Positions 14,040 through 25,945 of a stretch of 64,000 nucleotides of DNA are shown piece by piece. Source of the DNA: Neocallimastix lanati (nom. inval.) (lineage: Eukaryota; Neocallimastigomycota; Neocallimastigomycetes; Neocallimastigales; Neocallimastigaceae). The position numbers and the translations under genes are program-made. The stretch lies in contig JACVTC010000057.1 in NCBI GenBank assembly GCA_016946835.1, forward strand, positions 124,001 through 188,000, written 5' to 3'. How positions within the stretch are numbered: position 1 is the first letter of the stretch; each line of letters begins with the position of its first letter. Below the pieces are notes generated by a model that made no database searches, was not told the DNA's origin, and saw nothing but the letters and a program-made list of their open reading frames with translations.

Positions 14040-15320
14040 TAGTACAAAAATAATGAATGGGAAGAAGGGGATTTCAAAGGATATAAAATTTGATAAAAAT
14101 TTAACTCTAAATAATAATGATTTTAGAAAACGTCTCGCTGACTTGTCAAATATTACTATTGAAAGTGATGACTTGGATGATTATTCTTGTTTTAGTTGGG
14201 TTCCTTTTATCAAATTTAAAACTGATGTTTTTAACAACTTTGTATAATAATATTAAAAAATGTTTTCAAAAGGAACATTAAGCATTTAAGGACTAATAAT
14301 GGTGTTGAATTTACTGAAATCTTTTTGAAAAATTTTGTAATGATAATGATATAATTTATATTGACAGTAAAATAACTTATGAACTTTTATTTAATAGAAA
14401 TGCTGATTTCTCAAAATTTTCATATACTTGGATGCAAAGTTTTCTTTTATGTCCCTAAACAATTTCTTAAAAAGTAATATAACTCTGTTCTGCCAGGTAT
14501 ATTTAGTGGGTATGATCCCAATCTCTCCATTTACAGAATTTATGATTTTAACACTAATAAAAATAATTTTATCTCGCTCTGTCGTATTCCTTGAAGATAT
14601 TCCTGGGAACTGCTCCTCTCCTTCATATCCTCCTAATTTTTTAAATTTTATTCCGTATTATGAAATCGAAGAGGATAAGATCAGATATTTTATTTGCTAT
14701 TGGAAAAGCTTCTAGAAAAAATAAAAACTCCCATCTATAAAGGCTGATATGATGTAAATTAGAATACTTAAATACTTAAAAGGTAAGAAAAATTATGGTT
14801 TAAAAGATATTAATTCAGGTGTATTCCATGATGAAGACTTAGGTGGTGATGAGTTAACCAAAAGATCTACAGCTGGATTTATTATAAAATATAGATACAA
14901 CACCAATTTCTTTGTATTTAAAACTTTCAGCATTGTGTTTCGATATCATCTGAAGAAAGTAAATGTTATGGTTTAAATAAATGTGGGTTGAAATGTATAT
15001 AGTTAAAATATTTTTTAAATGAATTTAATTTATATACTTCCTATTTTAATATAGTGAAAATGAAACCATTCGCTCAAAATCAAGACATATAAATTTAAGA
15101 TATCATAAAGTATGAGAATTAGTAAAGATAAAAAAATAAATAAATAAAATTGGAATATATTAAATCACAATATAATTTAGCAGATAAACTAACATATATT
15201 TAAATGATACTTTAATTAAAAAGTTTAGAATTACTATACTCTTTAAATAATATGAATATTATACTTTCGAGGGGATGTTAGAAATTATGTTTAATGTTTA
15301 ATGTAAAATATATTTAATTA
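14040..15320 (+). mobile_element. Ty1/copia LTR-retrotransposon fossil 1, 3' half
   Basis: An old, broken copia-type element, sense on the plus strand. Recognisable parts in order: integrase catalytic-core remnant with the TNNGVEFTE signature (about 14270-14360); integrase C-terminal part ending in the GCK...YVPKQ type region (about 14380-14700); RNase H (about 14760-15120) with DLGGDELTKRSTAGF, SKLSALCF-like and SSEESKCYGL segments; then a run resembling KSKHINLRYHKVREL (about 15070-15120). A purine-rich CGAGGGGA at 15268-15275 is followed directly by TGTTAGAAATTATG, the expected polypurine tract and start of a 3' LTR at 15276. The end of that LTR and a 5' LTR were not found. It carries many breaks (well over ten) and is clearly not functional; the 5' limit is approximate. 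Confidence 0.85.
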
Positions 15321-15800
15321 TTAATTTATATTCTGTGAATAAAAATGCCTTTTTAAATAAATCGAAAAAATGAAATTTCATTTAAATAAATAAAACATAA
15401 ATTTTTAATAATAAGATAAAAATTATTAATAATTAACTATTAATCATTATAATAAAAATTTAATAAATAAAGTGATAATTTTATAAGAATTAATATATAA
15501 AATTTGTTTTACTAACATATTTTTTTTCCAAAATTAATACTCTATTTAATAATATTTTGTATAATTAATTTTATTTGTATCACTAAATTTATTGAAAATT
15601 ACCATATTTATAATAATTTGTTAAGTAATAAGATTAAGAAAAAAAATGTATACAATTATATACATATTAATTTTAATTTATTTTTCTTTTTATATCTTTT
15701 ATAGCCTTAATTCAATTATTATAATTTATTGATTTTATGTGTAATTTTTAGGATTAATTATATTAATTTTAATCTTTTTTACTTAATTATTTTTAATTTT

Positions 15801-15836
<36 letters not shown>

Positions 15837-16225
15837 TCCCTTCTAAAATTAAATATTCATTATTCCCTATCATTTTTTATCCTACTTGATTTTTCTTTTT
15901 TCTTTTTTACCTTTTCCAAAAATGATAATTTCTATCTTTTTTTTTTTTTTCTGTGGGATACTTTAAAATTTTAATTTATTTTTTCTTTTTTAATTTTAGA
16001 TAAGTATATTTGCATATTATTTTTATTAATTATTGTCTATCTTAAATTTATAATAAATTATTTAAAAAAAAAAATTATATATATATATATTTACACTACT
16101 TATTATTTTTTATACATTTTTATATTAAAAAGTAATTATGTATTAATTTTAATTTACTATTGTATTTAAAATTTATTTATAATATAATTAATACTAAAAT
16201 GTTTTATTTGTTCAAAGATCGCTGA
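15321..16225. other. AT-rich spacer, may include the rest of a copia 3' LTR
   Basis: Simple A/T sequence with poly(T) at about 15805-15831. The LTR that begins at 15276 may run into this stretch, but no matching copy is available in the window to define its end. Confidence 0.4.
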
Positions 16226-16402
16226 TGGATGGATAAGTATAATTGTACATCTTACTTTAATAAGGCTACTAATTGGATGAGCCATCTTAATAGTACTTTA
16301 TATCTTAATTAAATTAAAATTCCTGGTATGCATGATAATGGAACATTTAATATAGAAGATTTTAAATTTATGGCTGAAACTCAATTTATTTTGATTATTT
16401 AA
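16226..16402 (+). pseudogene. Fragment of a PI-PLC X-domain-like phosphodiesterase
   Basis: One frame reads WMDKYNCTSYFNKATNWMSH, then LNSTLYLN, then IKIPGMHDNGTFNIEDF. The pair NWMSxL...IxIPGxHDxGT is the N-terminal signature of the bacterial-type phosphatidylinositol-specific phospholipase C X domain, whose first catalytic histidine is the H of PGxHD. Only about 58 codons remain, one in-frame stop lies between the two motifs, and no further domain sequence follows. This is therefore a relic, or less likely a single exon of a gene with an error. It lies in gene-free DNA between the two copia fossils and is richer in G+C than its surroundings, as real exons here are. Confidence 0.65.
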
Positions 16403-16459
16403 TACTTTTTTTTTAATTTTTTAATTATTTTATTATTACTATACAATTATATTAATTTA

Positions 16460-16499
<40 letters not shown>

Positions 16500-17639
16500 T
16501 TTTAAATAACTCTAAATTATTATTATTATAATTATTTTTTTTATATTACTTTGGTGAATTAAAAATATATATATATATATTCCCTCCCTTCAAATATTAT
16601 AAACAACTTTTTGAATTTATATATATATTTATATTGTATGAATTAAAATAATACTGTTATTTTTGAAAATTGAATTTTTTAATTAGTATATATAAATATT
16701 ATTTAATATATATATATATTTATTAAAAAATAGATATTAAAATTTTAATATTCAAGGGATAAGTTTTTTTACAATTTTTTTTCTTTTTTTTTTTTTTTTG
16801 ATTTTCGTATATATCTACATGTACATATATGACGTCCTTCTTTTATACAATACTATATATATATTTATAGATTGTGAATAAAACCTGTGACTGTGTAATA
16901 TTCAATATATATGGGTCCAACAAGCATATATAATGTAACTTTTTTTTTACAAAATTTTTAATTTTGATAATCATTTTATTTTAAATATATAATATAAATT
17001 TTTATGTATTAATAATTTTAATAAATAAATAAATAAATAAATATCTAAATAAATAATTATATATATATAAATTGAAACAATACAAGTTAATATTAAATTG
17101 TTATAGAAAAGTTACCAACGGTTAAATAGGTTTTTCACAATATTAATATATAAATTTTTATAATAATAATTATAATAATATAACCTAACAGCTTTATTAT
17201 TGGGTTAGATTTTAAATATAAAAGTAAAAATATAAATCTATTTTATATAATTTTGTATAGAAGTTTAAGCAATGTTAGAAAAATAGTATTTTTAGTGTAT
17301 AATTTTATTAATAATTTAATTAATACTTTTATTTTATTAACATTTTCATTATAATTTTAAATATTAAATAGTATATTACAAATAGATAGGATATATACTA
17401 ATAAAATGTTAATTTTTATAATTTATGATGTAAATAATTTAGTTTTAAATTTTTTTTTTTTTTTTTTTTATTTATTTATTTTCTTTGAGTCTCTTTTATA
17501 TAATAAATATGAAAATATATATTTAATGTATTGAAATATGTATGATCGATTATATTCATTTTATATACATAAATATCATTAAATTATATATTATTAAAAA
17601 AAAAAAGGTCTTTTATACATCAAATAAATAAAATTTGTA
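16403..17639. other. AT-rich spacer between PI-PLC fragment and second copia fossil
   Basis: (TA)n tracts (about 16455-16482, 16565-16580), poly(T) runs, and an AAAT-type repeat at about 17021-17045. No coding sequence is recognised. Confidence 0.6.
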
Positions 17640-19764
17640 AATAAACAGATTTTTAACAGGTCGAAAGCGATAAAGAAACCTTGGAATACAACGAGGAACT
17701 TTTAAACATTACATATAAGTTTTCAAAAAAAAAATTTAATAATAAGTTTAGGCACATAAAAAAAAATTAAACTATCGATTCAAAGGGCTACCAGAGAAAC
17801 AAATAAAACTTCTTGGAAATAAAGTACAGTATTTCAGAAGATTTTGATAAAATATTAGAAGATATGAAGAAACAAATTAGAAACCGTAGAATTTTTATTC
17901 CCAAAAAGAAATAATGAAAAAGATGAAGAAATATTTTATATCTTTATAGTAAAAATTAAGGATAAAAATAAGGAGGACCAACCTAGTAATATCGAAATCT
18001 CAACATTTATGAGAAAAACAATAATAAAAGAAAGAGAAATAATAGGAAAAAAAAAGTTGTTATCGGTGTGATAGTGACGAACATTTAGTTTGTAATTGTT
18101 CCTTTAATCCCCCAAACAAACCTCACAACAATATAAAACAGTTAGCTGAACAATTTAGAAAATTAAATATCGTAATAGATGAAATTAATAACATAAAACT
18201 ATATTAAGGCAGTGACTCAGATAGTGAAAATAATAAAATTGAAATAAAATAAATAAACTTTTGTTGAAACTGAAAATAAAAATTCAGGATATAAACTTAG
18301 ATTAAATAGATACTTCTTTAGATGGTAATAATTGTAACAATCAACAATTGAAATTTAAAATAATAAATAAATATTAAACAAACAAATTATGACGAAACTA
18401 CTATAATAATATTAAAATTTTAAAAACAATAACACATCAAATAAAACAGAAAATATAAACATTTTTCATAAAGAGAACAATATTAATTATTACTTAAATA
18501 AGTATTTTATTAATAATATTTATAGTAGTATAGTAGTTACCTGTTTGTTGAAAATGAAAAATTTTCCATAACAAAAAAGCATTTAATTGAATTATTTTTA
18601 GATAAAATAAATAAAACAAACTGAAAACTAAATAAATTATTAAAAAGTTTGAATGAAATCAACCAAAAAAAAAAAAAAAAATAACAGCAATCAGAAGATT
18701 ATTAGAAATAATTTACCTATTAATAATTTTTGATTCTTCTTATAATAAAAATTATCAAAGGTATGAAAACAATTATTCAATATAACATTTTTTAAAAATA
18801 GGAAATTTTGCTGATATTAATTTTGAAAATAATGTCAATAATAATGGAAGTATTTTGATGAATTCGAATAATTGCATATATGATATTTAAGAAAATTTAG
18901 ATAATCACAGCGTAAACCTCTTGATAAATATGAAAATAATAATAAACAAAATAAAAACAAAAATAAAAACAAAAAACAAAAAAACAAAAAAACAAAAAAA
19001 AAAAAAAATAAGCACAAAAAATAAAAAATTCAAGAGCAATGATGTTAAAGATGAATCAAATCAAACTCAATTGATAGTGATGAAGAAAATATCAACTATT
19101 GAATTCTCTGGTAATTCTATGATAAATAATATTATATGAGATACAAAAGAAAATAATAATGCCGAATGGATAATTGATTCAGGATGTCCCATTAATTTAA
19201 CCAATGAAGTTGAAGTTAAAGAAATTAAAAAAGACTAAAAATATTAAAAAACAAATCAAATACATATCCTAATAGTAAATCAGAAAGAATTAAAAAAGGT
19301 TGGAAAATACATTAGAGCCTTCAACAACAATTCCTAAAAAACTATTCAGTGTTTATTATGCTGATAAATTTAAAAATAATTTATTATCAACACATTATTT
19401 AGTTCTAAAACGATTACACTTTCATTATACAAAACCTTGACATTTTTCTTCCATATGCTTCTGACTCTACAGGTTAAAAATTCTTGACATATTTATTAAT
19501 TCTATTATATCTGCAAGAGTCGTATATTTTATGAAAAATATTCATGGTTCTATTGAAACTACTTTTTTTTTTCGAATGATTCTATTGATTCTCTTTTCAA
19601 TTTTAATAATTCATAAATTGAACCAGAATATTCCAATAGTAATTCACAATAAATGAATAATCAAAATTTAAACAATAATTCTAATACTAAGGATATAAAC
19701 AATTCGAATAGCAATAATAATTTAGAAACATCAAAACATTAATATTAATAATATTGATATCATA

Positions 19765-19799
<35 letters not shown>

Positions 19800-21400
19800 A
19801 AAAATCACAAATAATAATAATTATATTATAAATAAACAAAATATTATTGAAAATAATTAAAAATAATGATAAAAATAACAATACTAAATACTCTGTTAAC
19901 TCCAATAATAATAATCAAAGCAAATCAAATAATAACAACAATTAATAATAATAAATGACAATTCATTAATGAAAAAATAAAAAAAAATAATAATGACGTT
20001 ATTTAAGAGAATAATTTAAATCCTGAAAAGAAAAATAAATTTTAAATATCAACTTTAATAGCCCATCAACTTATGAGGAAGTAATTAACTCTAATGACTC
20101 AAAACAATGGAAACAAGCTATATATAAAGAACTTGATAACATATATAATTAAAGAGTTATAAAAACAATTAATAAAGTTCCTACACTAATTGATGGAAAA
20201 TGGATATTTAAAACAAAAGATGACGAAACTAAAAAGGCAAGATGGGTAGTCAAAGGTTTCAAACAAAGGGAAGGGATAGACTATTATAATACATACTCTC
20301 CTACAGTATAAGCTGATAGTCTTAGAATAAATATCTTAAATTGCTGCCAGGAATAACTGGAAATTAAAATAATTGGCTTACCTTAATGCTTAATTAAAAG
20401 AAATAATATATATGAAAATACCTAAAAGAGATTAAAATTATAACAAAGGAAAATATTTATTAGTAAAACAAAAAAAAAAAAAAAAAGCACTCTGTGATTT
20501 AAAACAAGCTGATAGAGAATGAGAATAAAAAAATATCTAAATTCTTAATAAGAAAAAGACTTGAATAAATTAATTCTGCTAAGTGTATATATTTTCTAAA
20601 TATAATGATAATATTAGTATTGAGCCTATTATTTTGACGATATTTTACTTAACAGGAACTGATGAAGAAATGTATTTGGTATCAAACAAAATCTAAAACA
20701 ATTACCAAATTTCGAAAAATATAAATGTCAATAAAATAATTGGAATAAACATTATAAAAATAGATGATGGGTATAATAAAATTAATTAAATAGATTATAA
20801 ATATAAAAAAAAAAAAAAATTAATTAAAAAAGTATAACATGAAGAAAACAAAACCAATTAAATATCCAATTAGGAAAATGTCTAAGGAAGAGAGAGAGAG
20901 AAATTTCCAGAAATTAATAAAACAATGTACAAATTAATTATTGGAGAATTATAATTTACAGTGATTCAAATTTTGTTGAAGATGAAGAAACAGTAAAATC
21001 AATAACAGAATATATATTTCTTAAAAAGGAAATAGTCCTATTTTTTAAGAAATCACAATTACAAAAATGTGTAACTTTATCAACAGTGAAAGTAGAATTT
21101 ATCAGCCTAAATGAAGGTGACAAACATGGTATGAGGTTTCGTAAAAAGCTACTGAGAGAAATATTCAAAAATAAATTTATTAAAAATAAATATTGATTAT
21201 AAATCATATAAATGCATTGCCAAATATTAAAAATCTAATGTAAAATGTAAAATATATGAATATTAAATATAAATATATAAATAAATAAATAAACGAATGA
21301 AAAATACCATCAAGATATGTTGAAACAAATAATATGGTAGCAGATACATTAACTAATAATACTATCTAAAAATATTTCAGGAACGAAAATGAAAAATTTT
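17640..21400 (+). mobile_element. Ty1/copia LTR-retrotransposon fossil 2, near full length
   Basis: An old, broken copia-type element, sense on the plus strand, with parts in the family's usual order. Gag-like region (about 17650-18250) with a CCHC zinc knuckle CYRCDSDEHLVCNC near 18060-18105; protease with WIIDSGCPINLTN (about 19160-19205); a low-complexity Asn-rich stretch (about 19660-19990); reverse transcriptase (about 20060-20530) with KWIFKTKDDETKKARWVVKG and FKQREGIDYYNTYSPT; RNase H (about 20940-21200) with IYSDSNFVEDEETVKSITEY and LSTVKVEFISLNEG; and a NMVADTLTN-like end (about 21330). LTRs could not be delimited. Breaks number in the dozens, so the element looks ancient relative to fossil 1 and to the LINE cluster. 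The order gag, protease, RT, RNase H fixes it as copia rather than gypsy. Confidence 0.85.
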
Positions 21401-21835
21401 AAAAAAAAAAATTTTTTTTTGTAAAATATGTAATGTAATGGAGACGTTAAGCATTTTCAATGTCAAATGAACATATTGCATAAAAATATGATACGCCACA
21501 TAAAGCCTCTATAATTTTATCTTAATCATATTTCTGTATAGTAATTTTAAATTTTAATTAAATTTAAAATTTTATTATCCTTGATTGATTTCTAAAAATA
21601 ATAAAAAATGTATTATTAATATAATAAATATACATATGAGAACACTGCATGTATTATTTTTCATGTTCTAGGAATCTACAACCTTGAACATTATTAATTA
21701 TATAAAAAGATAGTATTAATAAATAATTTAAATATTTGAAGAGAAAGATAAATAAGCAATTATTTAAACAAAAAAAAAAAAATAAAAAATAAAATGATAG
21801 ATTAACACAAAAAAAATATTATCTTATAATTATAT

Positions 21836-21868
<33 letters not shown>

Positions 21869-22004
21869 TTATTTATTTATTTTATTTTATTTTATTTTAT
21901 TAATAATTTTTTTCACTATTTTAATTATATTTAAAGTATAACATTATAATTTTATTAAATATCTTAAATTATTTAAAATATTTTAAAATTTTATTATTTA
22001 ATTA

Positions 22005-22038
<34 letters not shown>

Positions 22039-23945
22039 ATTATTATTTAATTATATTATTTTTTATTTTTATTTTATTTCTATTAGATGAACAAATTCTT
22101 TTGTTTAAAGGAAATTGATTCTCAGCAGTAACTCTAATAAATAATATAATTGGTTAAAAAAAAAAATAATAATAATATTAATAATAGTAATAAATTATAA
22201 TAAAATAATAATAAATAAAAATATTATTATGTTATTTAATATATAAAATCAATTGATTTAGTAATAATAAACTATTATATATTTTCATTTTACCATTTCC
22301 ACTAAATAAAAATGATAATTAGTTTTGTCAATCGTATAAATATTTGAACAATTTGGAGCATTTTTTTAGGTGTAAAAAAAAAAAAAAAAATTTCTAATGA
22401 CATGACTATTAATAGGAATTAATATAGTTAATTTTTAATAGAGTTATATATATAAAGATAAAAAATATATATATTTGCTAAGTAAAATATATATATATAA
22501 TTTAAAAAAATTAAAACCATTCAAAAAATAAACGTTTATTAAAAATGACTTTATTATAATAAATTATAAAAAGGTTAAGATATTAAAGTATTAATGTTAT
22601 ACATACATATTTTTTTAAAAAAAAATTTAATCTAATAATAAAAAAGGGAATTATATTAAAATATATAAAAAAAACTTTTTTTTAACTGTTTTAAAAATAA
22701 AAATATAAAATAAAAAAATATTAAAATAATAAAAAAAAATTATAAAAAAATTTAAAAAATAATAAAAAAAAAAGTAATAAAAAAAATAAAAATAATAAAA
22801 TTTATGAAAAACAAAAATAATAAAAAATAAAAATAATAAAAGTAATAAAAGTAATAAAAGTAATAAAAATAATAAAAATAATAAAAAAAAAAAAAAAAAA
22901 ATAGAATTTTAATAAAAAAAAAAGATTTTAGTTTTAAAGTTAGCTTTATTTTACTATTTTTTCCAGTCTTTTTTCTTTCTTTCTTTTTTTTTTTTTTTTT
23001 TTTTCATTTTTTTTAAAAAAGATATATATATTTCTTTATTAAATAAATATGAATCTAATTCCAACAATTCTTTTTAATTTATTCTTTAATATATATAATT
23101 TAATTAATTTCATATATTAAATCTAGTTTTACATATATCCTTTTTATCTTATTTTTCATATATTAAAATCTAATATTTATGTAAATCCTTTTTTTATCTA
23201 AACTTTTGTTAAATTTTTACTATTAAAATAATTAAATATTTATTAATATTGTAAAAAAAAAAAAGAATATATATAGAATATATATATATAATTTGAAATA
23301 ATAAATGTATAACTCTTAATAATAAAAATGAATTGATAACAATATATATAAAAGGTTAATCCATGAAAAAAAATATATATATAATAAACATAAAAATATA
23401 CTTCAATTAGTAATTTTTAAGGATTATAAAGCTGAATTATTAGAATTTATATGATATAATATTTAATTGAAATAATTGTATTATAATTTGTGGCGTCTTA
23501 TAATAATAATAATAGGTAAATAATTAATTAATATGTAAATATATAAATTATATTATTAAAATATAATTATAATATTTAATTATTTCTTAATTTTTATTTT
23601 AAATGCATAATTATTTAAAAATATATAGAATTTTAATATCGTTTTATATAGCTATTTTTTTTTTTTACTTATCACAATAACAAAATAATTAATTAATAAT
23701 ATTTAATTAAAAAAATATCTTATTTTTTTTTAAACTGTAAAGATATTTATTAAAACAGTAATAATAATAATAAAACAATTAATTACTAATATTTAATTAT
23801 ATAGATATCATATATATATGTTTTTTATTTTAAACAGCATGATTATATAAAAATATAAAAATTTTCTATGACTTTTCATTTTTTTTTTAATCTATTTTTT
23901 TTATTACTATATATATGATAGAGATATTTTAATATATTACAAGAT
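21401..23945. other. AT-rich gene-free DNA with an exon-like relic
   Basis: A short complex stretch at about 21440-21520 (containing ATGGAGACGTTAAGC and GATACGCCACATAAAGCC) follows the copia fossil and may be its terminal region. At 22086-22155 a short segment has a T-tract plus TAG before it and a GT after it (see findings). The remainder is poly(A)/poly(T) and AAT/TAA simple sequence (22680-22900). No gene can be supported. Confidence 0.5.
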
Positions 23946-23948
23946 TTA

Positions 23949-24112
23949 ATAATAAATTAATTTTATTTAATTATTGATCTGTAATATAATACTGATCTGT
24001 AATAAAATTAGCATTAATAAATAAATTAATTTTATTATATTATTGATCTGAAATAAAATTAGCATAAATAAATTAATTTTATTTAATTATTGATCTGTAA
24101 TAAAATTAGTAT
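23949..24112. repeat. Three tandem copies of a 46-70 bp unit
   Basis: Units begin AATAAATTAATTTTAT and contain ATTGATCTGTAATAAAATTA followed by GCAT or GTAT. The first unit has an extra internal ACTGATCTGTAAT duplication. Copies start near 23950, 24020 and 24067. Confidence 0.8.
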
Positions 24113-25737
24113 ACGGAAAAAATGGTAAAAAAGATTTTGTTACATAATGAATATATAAAATAAATAAAAAAAAAAAACTTTTTTAAAATTTCATTTTTTA
24201 TTATTTATCATTATCAAACCACATAATAATTATATGTCATATAGTTTATATAGTTTGCTTATTAATGAATAAATAAATATGAAAATAATTATTTATTATT
24301 ATTTTTATTTATTATTATTATTATTTTATTTATTATTATTATTATTATTGTTGAAGAACAATTATTTATAAGAATTATTTAAATAATTTTAGAATGTTAA
24401 TGAAAAAAAATTTTAAATTTTTTGGATTATTTTTAATTTTTTTTTTGATGAATTAAATTATTTTAAAATAATTTTTTTGATTTTTTTGATTATTTATAAT
24501 TACCAGTGATCATTTTATTTCATTTAAATAAAATTAATATATATGTTAATGATGAAAAATGAAATTTAAAAAAAAAAAATTTTAAAAAAAATTTAAATTT
24601 AATATAATGTGAATCATATACAAAAGTCTATTTGTATTTTTTTATATTTAATTTTTTTTTTTTTTTTTTTTGAATATTAATGCCCTATTATACTATTAAA
24701 AATATATTTTTTTGTTTATATGTTTATATATTGAAGCAATAAAGTTAATATTTATTAAAAAAGAATAAAAAAAAAAAAAAAAATAAAAAACCTTTGTATA
24801 TATATATTATATATATACAAAGGTTATGATATAAATAAAACTAAAATTCTTATTATTATATCAATAATAAATTAAATAAAAGGATAATATTTTTATTATT
24901 TTTACTAAATTTCTTTTAATATTAATAGTAATTTTTTTTATTTCTTATTTTTAACGATTTTAATTATTTTTTAAATTCTTACCATCATTACAGATAGACT
25001 ATCTAATATCTATATAATTATTTAGTTTTAATATATTTATTTTTTATTAAGAATAAAAATTTTTTATTTTTATTAGTAATAAAAATACTTTTAATTCTCT
25101 TTTCTTTACTTTTATATAAATATTAGTTTTTTATATAGATATATTTTTTATAAAAAAATATGTATACATTAATTATTACAATCATGAAAATGAATGTATT
25201 TATTATAAAAAATTTATTCGTCCGCTTTCTAAAATATAAAAAACATATTTGTAATTTATTTATTTATTTATTTTTTTTTAAAAATTTAGTTATAATTCAT
25301 TACAAATAATAGAGTTTAAAAAATTTTTTATAATAAAGTTTTTACTAATATATAATATATATATATATATAAAATAAAATAAAACAGAAAAAATAAAACA
25401 AGGAAAAAAATAAAATAAAGTAAAATAAAAAACAAATAAACAAATGAATAAATAATCTGATAATAATAAATAATATAATTTAATAAATAATTAATATAAC
25501 TAATAAAAATATTTAATTGAATAGAAAAATTTAAAAATAAATTTATTTTTAATAACTTCAAAATATTTATTATCTATTATTACTATATATAACATTTATA
25601 TTTAATATATATATATATGATATATATTCTAAAAAAATATCTTTTTTTATATATTATTTTTCTAATTTATATTAATTTTATATATATATTTTTACTATTA
25701 AAAATTAATATTATTAATAAATAAAATAATTTAAATT
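24113..25737. other. AT-rich gene-free DNA
   Basis: Simple A/T sequence. It includes a perfect palindrome at 24789-24825 (listed separately), short TTA arrays near 24295-24350 and a TA tract at about 25355-25372. The minus-strand open frame at 25328-25561 has only Ile/Leu/Tyr/Phe-type composition and no recognisable protein signal. Confidence 0.6.
24789..24825. repeat. Perfect 37-nt palindrome
   Basis: AACCTTTGTATATATATA and its exact reverse complement are separated by a single T. The outer CCTTTG/CAAAGG arms make it more than a plain TA tract. It could form a long hairpin or cruciform, or be two abutting terminal inverted repeats. Confidence 0.85.
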
Positions 25738-25945
25738 ATTAATATTTAGGAATTATGATGTTGAGTCATAAAATTAACAAAAAAAAAAAAAAAAAAAAAA
25801 GAAAGAAAAAGAAAAAAATAAAAGATTAATAATAATAATAATAAAATAAAAAAATTAATTTATTAATATTTAAGAATTATAAAGTTGAGTCATAAAATAA
25901 AAATAAAATAGAATTAACAAAAAATAAAATAATAATAATAATAAT
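25738..25945. repeat. Tandem duplication, about 125-bp period
   Basis: ATTAATATTTAGGAATTATG followed by ATGTTGAGTCATAAAATTAAC at 25738-25778 recurs at 25863-25899 as ATTAATATTTAAGAATTATA followed by AAGTTGAGTCATAAAAT. Both copies are followed by A-rich and AAT-repeat tails. Confidence 0.75.

Noticed and set aside
14053-14247. 64-codon open frame starting MNGKKGISKDIKF, as a possible host gene
   Set aside because: It runs straight into copia integrase sequence on the same strand and is best treated as part of fossil 1.
18835-19139. Two overlapping open frames, one Lys-rich and one Phe-rich, on opposite strands
   Set aside because: Low-complexity A-rich stretch inside the second copia fossil; no conserved motif.
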